Numbered from the stretch's first letter, positions 10,506-20,016 are shown. The stretch is 38,082 nt of DNA from an uncultured Prevotella sp. (GCA_946186115.1 CAMHLV010000030.1:1-38082), one strand, 5' to 3'. Notes: generated by a model not told the origin, from the sequence alone. Program-made: numbers and translations.

Positions 10506-11888
10506 CTAACTATTTTCTTTGCGTAAGATATTAAGTCCTTCCCTAACAATACGTTGCAATTCAAGTTTAGAAGAGTCAACGAACTCAGCCAGAGCAAAGT
10601 CCTCAGGAGACACTTCATAAATACCTAAAGCCTCCTGACGGTCAATGTCACCGGCAATGATGGCCTTGATGAGATATTCACCATAAATATCCATAGGCAG
10701 CACCTTGTCGTACTCACCACTCATAATCATATGGCGCTCACCACCTTTGATGCGGGCATCGAGAGCATACTGCTTCTTCTTGCTACAGAACCAGGGATTC
10801 TGCAACCAAGAGAAATAGCTGCGGCTCACGGAGAATTGGTTGAAACGGGGAAGAATCCAACCCAGCACCTCGTCGGCATCGTCACCCTCGGGGATAACGG
10901 TAATCTCAGAGGTGTGAGCGCCGAGGAAGCCTTCCTTCGTCGTGGGACGGCCCGTCAGCACGTTACCATTGATGATGCGGACGCTCTTCGAGGCGTCATA
11001 GCTGTTGGAGAGCAGTGTGGAGAGTTCCTCGCCGACTAACATATCGACATAGGCAGGACTTGTCACCTCGCTGCCACAAAGGGCCACACGGCGGGTCAGG
11101 TTTACCTTACCCGTGTTGAACAGACGGCCGATAAAGAGCACAACCGTCGGGTCGCCAACAGTCCAAACCACCTCGCCTTTGTTGACCGGGTTCACGTGGT
11201 TCACCTGTACTCCGACATTACCTGCAGGACAGGGACCGTCGAAAATGTTCAGTTCAGCATACTTGTCAATACCCAGCTTGCGGATTTCCGTCTGGAAGTC
11301 GGGCTGAATGCCAAGTCCTATGTAGGTCTTCGCAATCTTCGAGAGTGCTTGAATACCCGTCACGAAATCCTGTTCCTGTCCCTTTGCCTCATACTGGAAG
11401 TCGCCAGACAACGGCTTGTCCCGCAGGGCCGACACAAAGATAGCCTTAGGTTGTACACTCGGATTCGTGGAAACGGCGTAAGGCAACTGGTTGATGTACC
11501 CAAACAATCCTGCTTCCAGTAATGCATCAATCACCTGCTGACCATCCATCTTGGCCACATCCTTTTTGCCGTAGTCCACATACTCCTGCTGGCTGTCGGA
11601 ATCTACTTTGATGCAAAGCACCTTTCTGCGTTCGCCACGCACCACCTCGCGTACTATGCCGCTAACAGGCGAAGCAAACCTAACTTCTGGATACTGCTTG
11701 TTGACAAACAAGGCATCCCCGGCCTTGACCTTGTCGCCCTCTTTGACTACGACCTTTGGTGTAACCCCCTCAAAGTCGTCTGGCACCAATGCAAACTTGC
11801 CATTTGACTTAAGTTTAATGAGGTTTTCGGCCGCCTTGCCTTGAAGGTGAATGTCCAAGCCTTTTCGTAACTTGATTACATTTGCCAT
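10506..11888 (-). CDS. nqrA: Na+-NQR subunit A
   Basis: This is the cytoplasmic/peripheral subunit of the sodium-pumping NADH:quinone oxidoreductase, often linked to quinone binding. The 460 residues and the start MANVIKLRKGLDIHLQGKAA match NqrA. Family stretches include YPEVRFASPVSGIVREVVRGERRK and HVNPVNKGEVVWTVGDP. It is the first gene of nqrA-F; a TAnnTTTG box lies 45 nt upstream, and tamB-like is divergent on the other strand. Confidence 0.97.
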   Translation of the reverse strand: MANVIKLRKGLDIHLQGKAAENLIKLKSNGKFALVPDDFEGVTPKVVVKEGDKVKAGDALFVNKQYPEVRFASPVSGIVREVVRGERRKVLCIKVDSDSQQEYVDYGKKDVAKMDGQQVIDALLEAGLFGYINQLPYAVSTNPSVQPKAIFVSALRDKPLSGDFQYEAKGQEQDFVTGIQALSKIAKTYIGLGIQPDFQTEIRKLGIDKYAELNIFDGPCPAGNVGVQVNHVNPVNKGEVVWTVGDPTVVLFIGRLFNTGKVNLTRRVALCGSEVTSPAYVDMLVGEELSTLLSNSYDASKSVRIINGNVLTGRPTTKEGFLGAHTSEITVIPEGDDADEVLGWILPRFNQFSVSRSYFSWLQNPWFCSKKKQYALDARIKGGERHMIMSGEYDKVLPMDIYGEYLIKAIIAGDIDRQEALGIYEVSPEDFALAEFVDSSKLELQRIVREGLNILRKENS

Positions 11889-11932
11889 GATATAAATAAT
11901 GAAATTGAACGGTTCTAACTACAATAATGGTG

Positions 11933-11940
11933 CAAAATTA
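11933..11940 (-). promoter_or_regulatory. nqrA operon promoter -7 box
   Basis: TAATTTTG on the minus strand (11940-11933) matches TAnnTTTG, about 45 nt upstream of the nqrA ATG. A good -33 TTTG is not seen; the upstream region is T-rich. It probably drives nqrA-F and perhaps thrS, the antiporter and pfkA, because no clear internal promoter was found. Confidence 0.5.
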
Positions 11941-12005
11941 GTAAAAATTATGAAAATGAAGAAGAAAAAATAGACGAAAAAGTTCACTATCACAACTTTT
12001 TGATG

Positions 12006-12013
12006 TAATTTTG
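12006..12013 (+). promoter_or_regulatory. Promoter -7 box of the tamB-like gene
   Basis: TAATTTTG at 12006-12013 matches TAnnTTTG, 51 nt before the proposed TTG start. It is back to back with the nqrA promoter, the two boxes 65 nt apart. A small hairpin GGGTT-ttgct-AACCC (12037-12051) lies in the leader just before the start. Confidence 0.5.
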
Positions 12014-12063
12014 TGCCAAAATTCAGACGGACTGTCGGGTTTTGCTAACCCAAGCTTACAGAT

Positions 12064-15000
12064 TTGAAAACATTCAAGTATATATTTAACATTGTTGTAT
12101 GGACTCTGCTTGGCCTGTACCTGATTGTAGCTATTAGCTTTCAGGCACGACCAGTTCAGGAGTATGTTGGCAGCAAGATGGCATCGATTATGGGCGAGAT
12201 GCTGGGCACTACCGTAACTATCGGGAGGGCCGACTACACTTTCCCCAACCACCTGACGCTTTATGATGTTATCGTCAACGATCAGGAAGGGAAAAAGATG
12301 CTTACCTCGCGCCGGCTGTCGGCGAAAATCGACATCATCCCTCTTACCAAGGGAAGGATTTCCATCGGAACGGCCCAGGTGTTCGGAACCCACGCCTGCC
12401 TATATCAGCGCGACTCTTTGAGCAAGCCCAATTTCCAGTTCGTACTCGATTCACTGGCATCGAAGGATACCACTTCCACTACCCCACTCAACCTTCGCAT
12501 CAACTCTCTGATAATGCGACACTCCAGCGTCAGCTACGACCGCTACGACATCGTAGAGACTCCTGGCGTACTAAACACAAGCCACCTGAAGCTGTCTGAC
12601 ATCAGTTCACATATCATCCTGAAAACCCTGACGGAAGACTCATTGAACATAAATGTCAAACGACTTTCTTTCAAAGAGAAATCCGGCCTCAACGTAGAGC
12701 GTCTGACCATGAAATTCGAGGGCGGAAGAAGTCGCAGTCACCTCAGCGATTTCCTCCTGAAAATGCCTGGCACAGAATTCTGCCTGGGCGACATCGACGT
12801 CAACTATCGCCTGCGCGACAAGCATTTCATACTACCGTCTCTCAACTATAAAGGTAGCATCTTACCATCGAGTGTAACACTCTCTGACATAGCATGTTTA
12901 CTACCTTCCCTAAAGGATTTCAACAGCACGCTTTCCGTCTCTTCCACATTCCGCGGCCAGGGTGAGGATATTGATGTCAGCAGCCTGCTTATTAAGTCAA
13001 CTACTGGCGATATCAACATTGACACCGATGGCTGGATAAAGGACATCACCCTGCCTGCTCCGACGTGGTTTGTGAATTTCAACGACCTGCAACTATCTGG
13101 CAAGACGATAGCTTTTATCTCTGAAAACCTGAATGGCAAGCAGATAGAGATACCGACAATAGTGCAACGATTAGGAGACATCCACATGCGCGGCTTTGCT
13201 AAAGGCACCGGCATGCAGGAACTGGTAGCCAGCAATGTGTTAGCCACCGACGTTGGCAAGGCAAGTGCAAGCATTGTAATCGACAGTCAGAAACACTTCG
13301 ACGGCAAAATAGATGCCCAGGACATCAAGCTCAATACACTGCTCGACGACAGTCGTTTCGGCCTGTGCTCTACACATATCGACGTCAACGGCAAACTACC
13401 TGTAGGACAGAAGGTTGCAATCACTGTTGCAGGTGTAATACAACAGTTCGAATACCAAGGATACAATTATAAGGACATTGGAATAAACGGTTCCTATACC
13501 CCCGATGACATTCACGGAGAGTTCAGCATCAACGATCCGAACATCAAACTCAAGGCAGAGGGAATAGTGAAGAATATAGGCACCACAAATCTTATCAAGG
13601 TATCTGCCGATATCGACCAGTTGTCGCCACAAGCCATCCACATCTCCGACAAATGGGGAGGAGCAAGATTCTCAGCAAACATAAATACTGACATCACCGC
13701 CAATGACCTAAGCGATGCCATAGGCACCGTGAGCATTGACAACTTTGTTATGAATGCTGACGACGACTATCGTCTTGACCATCTGGACATTGAGTCTGGA
13801 TATGAAGACCAGATGCGATATGTCACTATGAACAGCGATTTTGCAGATGTCAGCATAAAGGGACTATTCAATCCCGCCACCATGATTAATAGCATTACGA
13901 ACTTTATCGCAGACAAGATACCTACCCTACCCGGTATTACCAAGACTGCCCAAAGCACAAACAACAGCTATGCCATCAATGCCACAATCCGTAAGTCGGA
14001 CTGGCTGCAGCAACTGCTACAGATTCCGGTGAGACTCACGGAACCACTCACACTTCATGGGATGGTCAACGACCGCACACAACAGATGAATATGGAGTGC
14101 AGAATACCCCAGTTCTTCTACAACGACAGCCGCTACGACAACACCACTATCAGCATCGTTTCACCACTTAACACCCTGCACTACAACGTCACTGCAAACA
14201 AAATCATGAGCAACGGCTCACTACTTGAACTGCAGGCAGAAGGAAGTGCATACAACAACCAGCTGACATCTTCGCTCACATGGAACAGCCATGACAAAAA
14301 CCCGTCGAACGGTATTATTACAGCAATGGCCGACTTTGAGAAAGGCTACGATGGCAAAAACATCACCAACATCACAATAGCATCGTCAAAAATCAATATC
14401 AATGATACCGAATGGGATATTCATCCCTGCCGAGTATCATTCTACGACAACCATCTGAATATCAACAATTTCACTATACAGCACGGCAATCAGCACCTGA
14501 TGGTAAACGGTATTGCTTCGAATAGTGCAAAAGACTCGCTGACAGTAAATCTTAACGGCATAGAGATCAGTTACATTCTCGACCTTGTAGATTTCCATGC
14601 CGTCGAGTTCAGCGGATTGGCAACAGGCCAAGGCAACATTCAGGGCATCTTCGGCGAATTACAGGCCAACGCCAACCTTATTGTCGAGCAATTCAAGTTT
14701 GAAGAAGGACGCATGGGCACACTGAACGCCAAAGTGGAATGGAACAGCCAAGAGAAGCAGATTGACATACATGCCATAGCAGACGACGGAGAAGAAGCCA
14801 AAACATATATCAACGGATATGTGTCGCCAGAGCGCAACTACATCGACCTCGGAATCAGGGCCGATGGCACTTACCTCGACTTTGCCCAATCCTTCACCAG
14901 CAGCTTCATAAGTCATATAGACGGACATGGTGTGGGAGCCGTAAGACTGATAGGGCCCCTTGATGCCATCAATCTGACAGGCCAGCTTGTACTCAATGGC

Positions 15001-16443
15001 CATGCCCACGTCAAGACTCTGGGCTGCACCTACGAGATGCGTAACGATACGCTGAAGATGGTTCCCAACGACATCATCTTTGCCAACTGTCCTATCTACG
15101 ACATTCACGGCAACCAAGGCATCCTGACTGGCGGCATCCATCACAAAGAACTAACCAGTCTGACCTACGACATTTATGTAGATGCTAACAATCTGCTGGC
15201 ATACGATTTCCCCGATTTCGGCGATGAAGTTTTCTATGGAACCGTCTTCGCCCAGGGGCAGGCAGCCATTCATGGTCGTGCCAACGAAGTTATCATTGAG
15301 GCTGACGTTACTCCGCAGAAGAACTCCTTCCTCGTTTATAATGCATCTACTCCAGACGTTATTACCAATCAGGAGTTTATTGTGTGGGAGCAACCGAAAT
15401 CATACACCAGATATCCCCTCTCATTCCCCAAGGAAGCCCCCCGCACCGACCTCACCATGCGACTGAAGGTCAATGCCACTCCCGATGCTTCCATCCGACT
15501 GCTTATGGATGCAGCAACAGGCGACTACATTACACTGCGCGGCAATGGAGATATCCAGACAACATATTATAATAAGGGTAATTTCACTATGTTCGGCAAC
15601 TACGAAGTGTCGAGCGGAACATATAACGTCACCATACAAAACATAATAAAGAAAGACTTCACATTCAAAGAGGGCGGTACAATAGTGTTCGGAGGCGACC
15701 CATACGATGCCCGACTCGACCTGCAAGCCCAACATGTGGTCAACGGAGTGTCGTTATCCGACTTAAACATAGGCAACTCATTTGCCAACACAGTGCGTGT
15801 GAACTGCCTCATGAATATCACTGGCCAGCCACGGGCTCCGATGGTAGATTTCGACCTCGACATACTGAATGTCAATAGCGACGAGAAGCAGCTGGTACGC
15901 TCGTTTATCAACGGACAGGAGGAGATGAAACAACAAGTAGTCTATCTCTTGGCCGTCGGACGCTTCTATTCTCAGGGAGCCAACAATGCCAACGAGAGCG
16001 AGAACTCACGCAACAACACCTCGCTGGCCATGCAGAGCCTCCTGTCGGGAACACTCAGCGGCCAGATAAACTCTATGCTCGGACAAGTCATCAAGAGCAA
16101 CAACTGGAACTTCGGAGCCAACATCTCTACCGGCGACGAAGGATGGAATAATGCCGAATACGAAGGAATCATCAACGGCAGTCTGCTCAACAACCGTCTG
16201 CTCATCAACGGACAGTTCGGCTACCGCGACAATGCCACCACAGCAAACCCCTCGTTCATCGGAGACTTCGACATCCTCTATCTTCTCTTCCCTTCAGGCA
16301 ACCTTGCCTTCAAGGTTTACAATCAGACTAACGACCGCTACTTCACTAAGTCAAGCCTCAACACTCAGGGCATAGGACTAATCATGAAGAAAGATTTCAA
16401 CGGCTGGGCCGACCTATTCAATACTAAGAAGAAAAAGAAATAA
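12064..16443 (+). CDS. TamB/AsmA-like translocation and assembly module protein (DUF490)
   Basis: This is a very large envelope protein (1459 residues). The N-terminal membrane anchor (about residues 6-24, YIFNIVVWTLLGLYLIVAI) is followed by a long beta-rich region and a C-terminal DUF490/TamB domain. The early segment on LGTTVTIGRADYTFPNHL and SAKIDIIPL is typical of Bacteroidota TamB-like proteins. TamB proteins bridge inner and outer membranes and act in outer membrane protein assembly or lipid transport. The start must be TTG at 12064: an in-frame TAA lies at 12046-12048 with no ATG between, and the next ATG (12178) would delete the anchor. The stop overlaps the next gene by 1 nt (TAATG). 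The C-terminal end is rich in lysine. Confidence 0.88.
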   Translation: MKTFKYIFNIVVWTLLGLYLIVAISFQARPVQEYVGSKMASIMGEMLGTTVTIGRADYTFPNHLTLYDVIVNDQEGKKMLTSRRLSAKIDIIPLTKGRISIGTAQVFGTHACLYQRDSLSKPNFQFVLDSLASKDTTSTTPLNLRINSLIMRHSSVSYDRYDIVETPGVLNTSHLKLSDISSHIILKTLTEDSLNINVKRLSFKEKSGLNVERLTMKFEGGRSRSHLSDFLLKMPGTEFCLGDIDVNYRLRDKHFILPSLNYKGSILPSSVTLSDIACLLPSLKDFNSTLSVSSTFRGQGEDIDVSSLLIKSTTGDINIDTDGWIKDITLPAPTWFVNFNDLQLSGKTIAFISENLNGKQIEIPTIVQRLGDIHMRGFAKGTGMQELVASNVLATDVGKASASIVIDSQKHFDGKIDAQDIKLNTLLDDSRFGLCSTHIDVNGKLPVGQKVAITVAGVIQQFEYQGYNYKDIGINGSYTPDDIHGEFSINDPNIKLKAEGIVKNIGTTNLIKVSADIDQLSPQAIHISDKWGGARFSANINTDITANDLSDAIGTVSIDNFVMNADDDYRLDHLDIESGYEDQMRYVTMNSDFADVSIKGLFNPATMINSITNFIADKIPTLPGITKTAQSTNNSYAINATIRKSDWLQQLLQIPVRLTEPLTLHGMVNDRTQQMNMECRIPQFFYNDSRYDNTTISIVSPLNTLHYNVTANKIMSNGSLLELQAEGSAYNNQLTSSLTWNSHDKNPSNGIITAMADFEKGYDGKNITNITIASSKININDTEWDIHPCRVSFYDNHLNINNFTIQHGNQHLMVNGIASNSAKDSLTVNLNGIEISYILDLVDFHAVEFSGLATGQGNIQGIFGELQANANLIVEQFKFEEGRMGTLNAKVEWNSQEKQIDIHAIADDGEEAKTYINGYVSPERNYIDLGIRADGTYLDFAQSFTSSFISHIDGHGVGAVRLIGPLDAINLTGQLVLNGHAHVKTLGCTYEMRNDTLKMVPNDIIFANCPIYDIHGNQGILTGGIHHKELTSLTYDIYVDANNLLAYDFPDFGDEVFYGTVFAQGQAAIHGRANEVIIEADVTPQKNSFLVYNASTPDVITNQEFIVWEQPKSYTRYPLSFPKEAPRTDLTMRLKVNATPDASIRLLMDAATGDYITLRGNGDIQTTYYNKGNFTMFGNYEVSSGTYNVTIQNIIKKDFTFKEGGTIVFGGDPYDARLDLQAQHVVNGVSLSDLNIGNSFANTVRVNCLMNITGQPRAPMVDFDLDILNVNSDEKQLVRSFINGQEEMKQQVVYLLAVGRFYSQGANNANESENSRNNTSLAMQSLLSGTLSGQINSMLGQVIKSNNWNFGANISTGDEGWNNAEYEGIINGSLLNNRLLINGQFGYRDNATTANPSFIGDFDILYLLFPSGNLAFKVYNQTNDRYFTKSSLNTQGIGLIMKKDFNGWADLFNTKKKKK

Positions 16444-17378
16444 TGGAAACAACACGACATCTCCACACACCATGCACAGTGCAGCGGCTGCTGCTCACTG
16501 CCGTCATAATTCTGGCATGCTGCCGTCTGTCAGCTCAGGAGCTGCAGGCTAAAATAACTATCAACAGTTCACAGATCGAGGGTGCCGACAAGTCTGTTTT
16601 CGACAACCTGCAACAGACACTGGAACAATGGGTTAACGACCGCCAATGGACAGAGTTGCAGTTCCAGAAAAACGAGCGGATAGTATGCAATTTCAATCTG
16701 ACCGTGACCAAATACGACAGGTCGAGCAACCGTTTCTCTTGCACGGCAATGATACAGGCTAACCGCCCTGTTTACAATTCTGCATACACTTCTACACTAT
16801 ATAACAACAAAGATGCCGACTTCAACTTCGACTTTGCGCAGTTTGACCAATTAAACTACAACGACGAAGTTATCGACAACCAACTGACGGCACTCTTTGC
16901 CTACTACGCTTACCTGATAATAGGACTCGACCTCGACTCTTTTGCTCCCCTTGGCGGTACTGACGTTCTGCAACGATGCATGCAGCTTGCCAACAATGCC
17001 CAAGACTTAGGATTCACAGGATGGAAAGCTTTTGAGACATCCCGCAACCGCTTCGCCATTATCAACGACTACCTTGACGAAGCCATGAAGCCCTTCCGCC
17101 AGCTGCAATACGACTATTACCGCACTGGTCTCGACGAAATGGCAAACAATGCAGAGCGGGGACGCACAAACATCACCACAGCCCTCGAGAACCTGAAGAA
17201 AGCCCACGAAGACAAGCCTCTGAGCCTGTTACCTCAGATATGGACAGATTTCAAGCGCGATGAGCTGTCGAATATCTACAAAGGCAAGGGCACTCAAAAG
17301 GAGAAACAAGCCGTTTACGATATTCTTTTCAACATCAATGCCTCGCAGAATGATGTTTGGGAGACGATAAAGCAATAA
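16443..17378 (+). CDS. DUF4835 secreted protein (PorD-like)
   Basis: This 311-residue protein has a signal peptide ending near LACCRLSAQE (about residue 32), so it is exported. The body (LQAKITINSSQIEGADKSVF, then NDRQWTELQFQKNERIVCNF) is what I recognise as DUF4835, a Bacteroidota-only family that some annotations call PorD and connect to type IX secretion; that link is family knowledge I could not check. It overlaps the tamB-like stop by one nucleotide, so the two are translationally coupled. Nothing here shows a catalytic motif. The two long downstream proteins with type IX-like tails would be possible clients of such a system. Confidence 0.75.
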   Translation: METTRHLHTPCTVQRLLLTAVIILACCRLSAQELQAKITINSSQIEGADKSVFDNLQQTLEQWVNDRQWTELQFQKNERIVCNFNLTVTKYDRSSNRFSCTAMIQANRPVYNSAYTSTLYNNKDADFNFDFAQFDQLNYNDEVIDNQLTALFAYYAYLIIGLDLDSFAPLGGTDVLQRCMQLANNAQDLGFTGWKAFETSRNRFAIINDYLDEAMKPFRQLQYDYYRTGLDEMANNAERGRTNITTALENLKKAHEDKPLSLLPQIWTDFKRDELSNIYKGKGTQKEKQAVYDILFNINASQNDVWETIKQ

Positions 17379-17392
17379 GACCGTTTTCCTTC

Positions 17393-17504
17393 TGCATTTT
17401 GCTCATTTATTCATACCTTTAAGCAGCGCTTGAAGGTACTATCACTCGAAAATTCAAAAGAAAACTATTTTTCTTTTGCATTTTGCTCATTTATTCGTAC
17501 CTTT
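17393..17504 (+). repeat. Direct duplication of the tatA promoter region
   Basis: A 28-nt segment at 17393-17420 recurs at 17477-17504 with one mismatch (27/28), offset by 84 nt; weaker similarity extends about 10 nt upstream of each copy. The second copy carries the good promoter. The first has TTCTG in place of TTTTG and TACCTTTA in place of TACCTTTG. Confidence 0.8.
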
Positions 17505-17505
17505 G
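17475..17505 (+). promoter_or_regulatory. tat operon promoter
   Basis: TTTG (17475-17478), a spacer of 19 nt, then TACCTTTG (17498-17505): a full match to the Bacteroidota sigma factor consensus. The predicted leader before the tatA ATG is about 24 nt. Confidence 0.75.
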
Positions 17506-17534
17506 CAAAGGTTATAACTAAAAAACGCAATAAT

Positions 17535-17717
17535 ATGTTGGGATTAGGAATGCAGGAAGTGCTCGTTATCGCACTCATTGTTCTTTTGCTGTTCGGCGGC
17601 AAGAAGATTCCCGAGCTGATGAAAGGACTTGGCAAGGGCGTCAAGAGCTTTAAGGACGGTATGAAGGAAGAAGATGCCGCCCCCGACTCCTCCAAAGAGA
17701 GGGGGAAAGATGAATGA
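17535..17717 (+). CDS. tatA: Sec-independent protein translocase TatA
   Basis: This is the pore-forming component of the twin-arginine translocase, which exports folded, cofactor-loaded proteins. It has 60 residues: a short N-terminal membrane helix (about 7-20, [14 protein letters not shown]), the FGGKKIPEL hinge (20-28) and an amphipathic helix [16 protein letters not shown], ending in a short charged tail. The start is ATG 17535; the frame is open further upstream but the promoter lies in that stretch. There is no tatB, so this is a minimal TatAC system in which TatA probably does both jobs. It overlaps tatC by 8 nt. Confidence 0.95.
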   Translation: MLGLGMQEVLVIALIVLLLFGGKKIPELMKGLGKGVKSFKDGMKEEDAAPDSSKERGKDE

Positions 17718-18486
17718 GCCCCAGTCTCCCATTCCGAATGGAGGAGAGACTACTATGACGTTTTGGGATCACCTGGACGTGCTGCGCTCATCGCTGATTC
17801 GCATGGCGATGGCAATAGTGATATTTGCTGTGGCAGCCTTCGTAATGAAAGACGAGCTGTTCAGCATCGTGCTTGCTCCGCGAAGCAGCGACTTCATCAG
17901 CTTCCGGCTGTTAGGTGTTGACACCTTTCGTCTGCACCTCATGAATACAGGACTTACGGAGCAGTTTATGATTCACATGCGTACAGCCCTATATGCAGGA
18001 CTGCTGGTGGCATCGCCATATATCCTGTACGAGCTGTTCCGCTTCGTATCTCCCGGACTCTATCAGAATGAGCGGCGCTATGCTCTGTGGATAGTAGGTG
18101 CTGCATACATTATGTTTATTGTAGGCACACTTGTCAACTACTTCGTGGTGTTTCCGCTGACGGTGCGCTTTCTGGGCACCTATCAGGTCAGTCCCGATGT
18201 AGCAAACATGCTGACCTTGCAGTCGTACATCGACACACTGCTTGGGATGAGTCTGGTGATGGGCATCGTCTTTGAACTGCCTGTTGTGAGTGGTCTGTTG
18301 GGCCGTATGGGACTTATCAGCAGCGACATGATGAGCAAGTACAGGCGTCATGCTATTGTTGCCATCCTCGTTGTTGCGGCTGTTATCACACCTACCACCG
18401 ATGTGTTCACGCTGTTTGTGGTGGCGCTGCCTATCTATCTGCTCTACGAGGTAAGCATCGGGGTAGTACGATGTTTCCAAAAGTAG
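17710..18486 (+). CDS. tatC: Sec-independent protein translocase TatC
   Basis: This is the polytopic receptor of the Tat translocase, which binds the twin-arginine signal peptide. From ATG 17710 it has 258 residues and about six membrane segments. The N-terminal signature is HLDVLR (21-26), where most TatC have HL(x)ELR: the second acidic position, Glu15 in E. coli, is Val here and an Asp sits one residue earlier. The second signal-binding region is intact ([12 protein letters not shown], Glu121). An ATG at the MTFWDHLD position could be an alternative start, 15 residues shorter. The reading frame overlaps tatA by 8 nt. The next two genes encode proteins with twin-arginine signals, so its substrates are apparently in the same operon. 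Confidence 0.96.
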   Translation: MNEPQSPIPNGGETTMTFWDHLDVLRSSLIRMAMAIVIFAVAAFVMKDELFSIVLAPRSSDFISFRLLGVDTFRLHLMNTGLTEQFMIHMRTALYAGLLVASPYILYELFRFVSPGLYQNERRYALWIVGAAYIMFIVGTLVNYFVVFPLTVRFLGTYQVSPDVANMLTLQSYIDTLLGMSLVMGIVFELPVVSGLLGRMGLISSDMMSKYRRHAIVAILVVAAVITPTTDVFTLFVVALPIYLLYEVSIGVVRCFQK

Positions 18487-18531
18487 AGAAGTAAGTAGAA
18501 TGAAAGACTTAACAAAACTATTTTTTATCTT

Positions 18532-20004
18532 ATGCTGAAAAAGATTCGTATATCGCTGGCTACCGTAATGTTCATTGGGCTTACATGGCTCTTCTTAGAC
18601 TTTACGGGCACGGCCCACCATTTGGTGGGATTTATGGCGAAGGCCCAGTTTCTGGAGGCCGTTCTGGCCCTGAATGTCGCCATAATCGCATTACTCGTGA
18701 TTGCTACACTTGTCTTCGGGCGCATCTATTGTTCTGTCATCTGCCCATTAGGCATCATGCAGGATATCTTCGGCAAACTGGGAAAGAAAGCCAAAAAGAA
18801 CCGTTACAGCTATTCGCCCGAGAAGAAATGGCTACGCTATCCTGTGCTGATAGTATTCATAGTGGCACTCGTGGCTGGTGTGGGTACTATTGTGCAACTG
18901 CTTGCCCCCTATTCTGCTTTCGGACGTATAGCCACCACCCTGCTTCAGCCCCTGTGGAAGATGGGCAACAATGTGCTGGCCAGTATTGCCGAGCATTACG
19001 ACAGCTACGCATTCTATCATGTTGAGACCGCTGTTCCCAACATTGCCATAGTGACTACTATTGCCATTCTCACCCTCATCCTACTGGCTATCCTGGCTTG
19101 GCGAAACGGACGAACATACTGCAACACCATCTGCCCTGTTGGCACATTCCTCAGCCTTCTGAGCCGATTCTCGCTGCTGAAGATACACTTCGACGCTGAT
19201 AAATGCCGCAACTGCTCGCTCTGTTCCAAGAACTGCAAGGCAGCATGCATCGACTATAAGACTCATACTGTAGATGCCAGCCGCTGTGTGGTTTGCGGCG
19301 ACTGCATAGAGAGTTGCAAATTCGGTGCGCTGAAATACTCGGCCAAAGCCCCCTCGGAGAGCGTAGAGGCTGCATCCTCATCACGCCGCTCATTCCTGCT
19401 GACCTCTGCCCTGCTCACCACAGCAGCTCTGGCTCAGAAGAAAGACAAGATGATGGATGGCGGACTGGCCGAAATTCAAGACAAGATAGCCCCCGAGCGC
19501 CAGACTCCGCTGACACCCCCAGGTTCACTATCAGCCAAGAACATGGCCCAACACTGTACAGGATGCATGCTCTGCGTGTCAGAATGTCCGAATCAAGTAC
19601 TGCGTCCAGGCAGCAACTGGTTAAATATAGCCCAGCCTACCATGTCGTACGAATTAGGATACTGCCGTCCTGAATGCACCCGCTGTTCTAAGGTATGTCC
19701 TGCCGGCGCCATCAAGCCTATCCGGCATGAAGACAAAGCCTCTACTCAGATTGGACATGCAGTATGGATCAAGAAAAACTGCATCCCATTGACCGATGGC
19801 GTTGAGTGCGGAAATTGCGCCCGCCATTGTCCCGTCGGAGCCATAGAGATGGTTCCCAACAACCCTGACGACGAAGAGGGAGCTTACGTTCCCGCCGTCA
19901 ACGAGGCTCGCTGCATAGGCTGCGGAGCATGCGAGAATCTGTGCCCCGCCAGACCGTTCACTGCTATTTATGTAGAAGGACACGAAGTACATAAAGAAGT
20001 GTGA
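18532..20004 (+). CDS. NapH-NapG-like membrane polyferredoxin with an internal Tat signal
   Basis: Residues 1-215 form a NapH/NosR-type membrane part with hydrophobic segments (about 8-23, 45-63, 104-124, 170-190) and two CxxxCP sites, Cys67/Cys71 (GRIYCSVICP) and Cys197/Cys201 (GRTYCNTICP). Then come two 4Fe-4S motifs, Cys225-228-231-235 and Cys252-255-258-262. At 284-301 SRRSFLL plus a hydrophobic stretch ending in AAALAQ-like residues is a twin-arginine signal inside the chain. The remaining 190 residues resemble NapG with four more clusters: Cys342-345-348-352, 378-382-385-389, 417-426-429-433 and 461-464-467-471. The natural reading is a quinol-side membrane module joined to a periplasmic iron-sulfur module delivered by Tat. 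It starts 45 nt after tatC. The electron donor and acceptor are not known. Confidence 0.85.
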   Translation: MLKKIRISLATVMFIGLTWLFLDFTGTAHHLVGFMAKAQFLEAVLALNVAIIALLVIATLVFGRIYCSVICPLGIMQDIFGKLGKKAKKNRYSYSPEKKWLRYPVLIVFIVALVAGVGTIVQLLAPYSAFGRIATTLLQPLWKMGNNVLASIAEHYDSYAFYHVETAVPNIAIVTTIAILTLILLAILAWRNGRTYCNTICPVGTFLSLLSRFSLLKIHFDADKCRNCSLCSKNCKAACIDYKTHTVDASRCVVCGDCIESCKFGALKYSAKAPSESVEAASSSRRSFLLTSALLTTAALAQKKDKMMDGGLAEIQDKIAPERQTPLTPPGSLSAKNMAQHCTGCMLCVSECPNQVLRPGSNWLNIAQPTMSYELGYCRPECTRCSKVCPAGAIKPIRHEDKASTQIGHAVWIKKNCIPLTDGVECGNCARHCPVGAIEMVPNNPDDEEGAYVPAVNEARCIGCGACENLCPARPFTAIYVEGHEVHKEV

Positions 20005-20016
20005 TTTCAGACTGAA

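Noticed and set aside
17430..17534. N-terminal extension of TatA by 35 residues
   Set aside because: It runs through the promoter copy and would bury the TatA helix; ATG 17535 gives the canonical protein.
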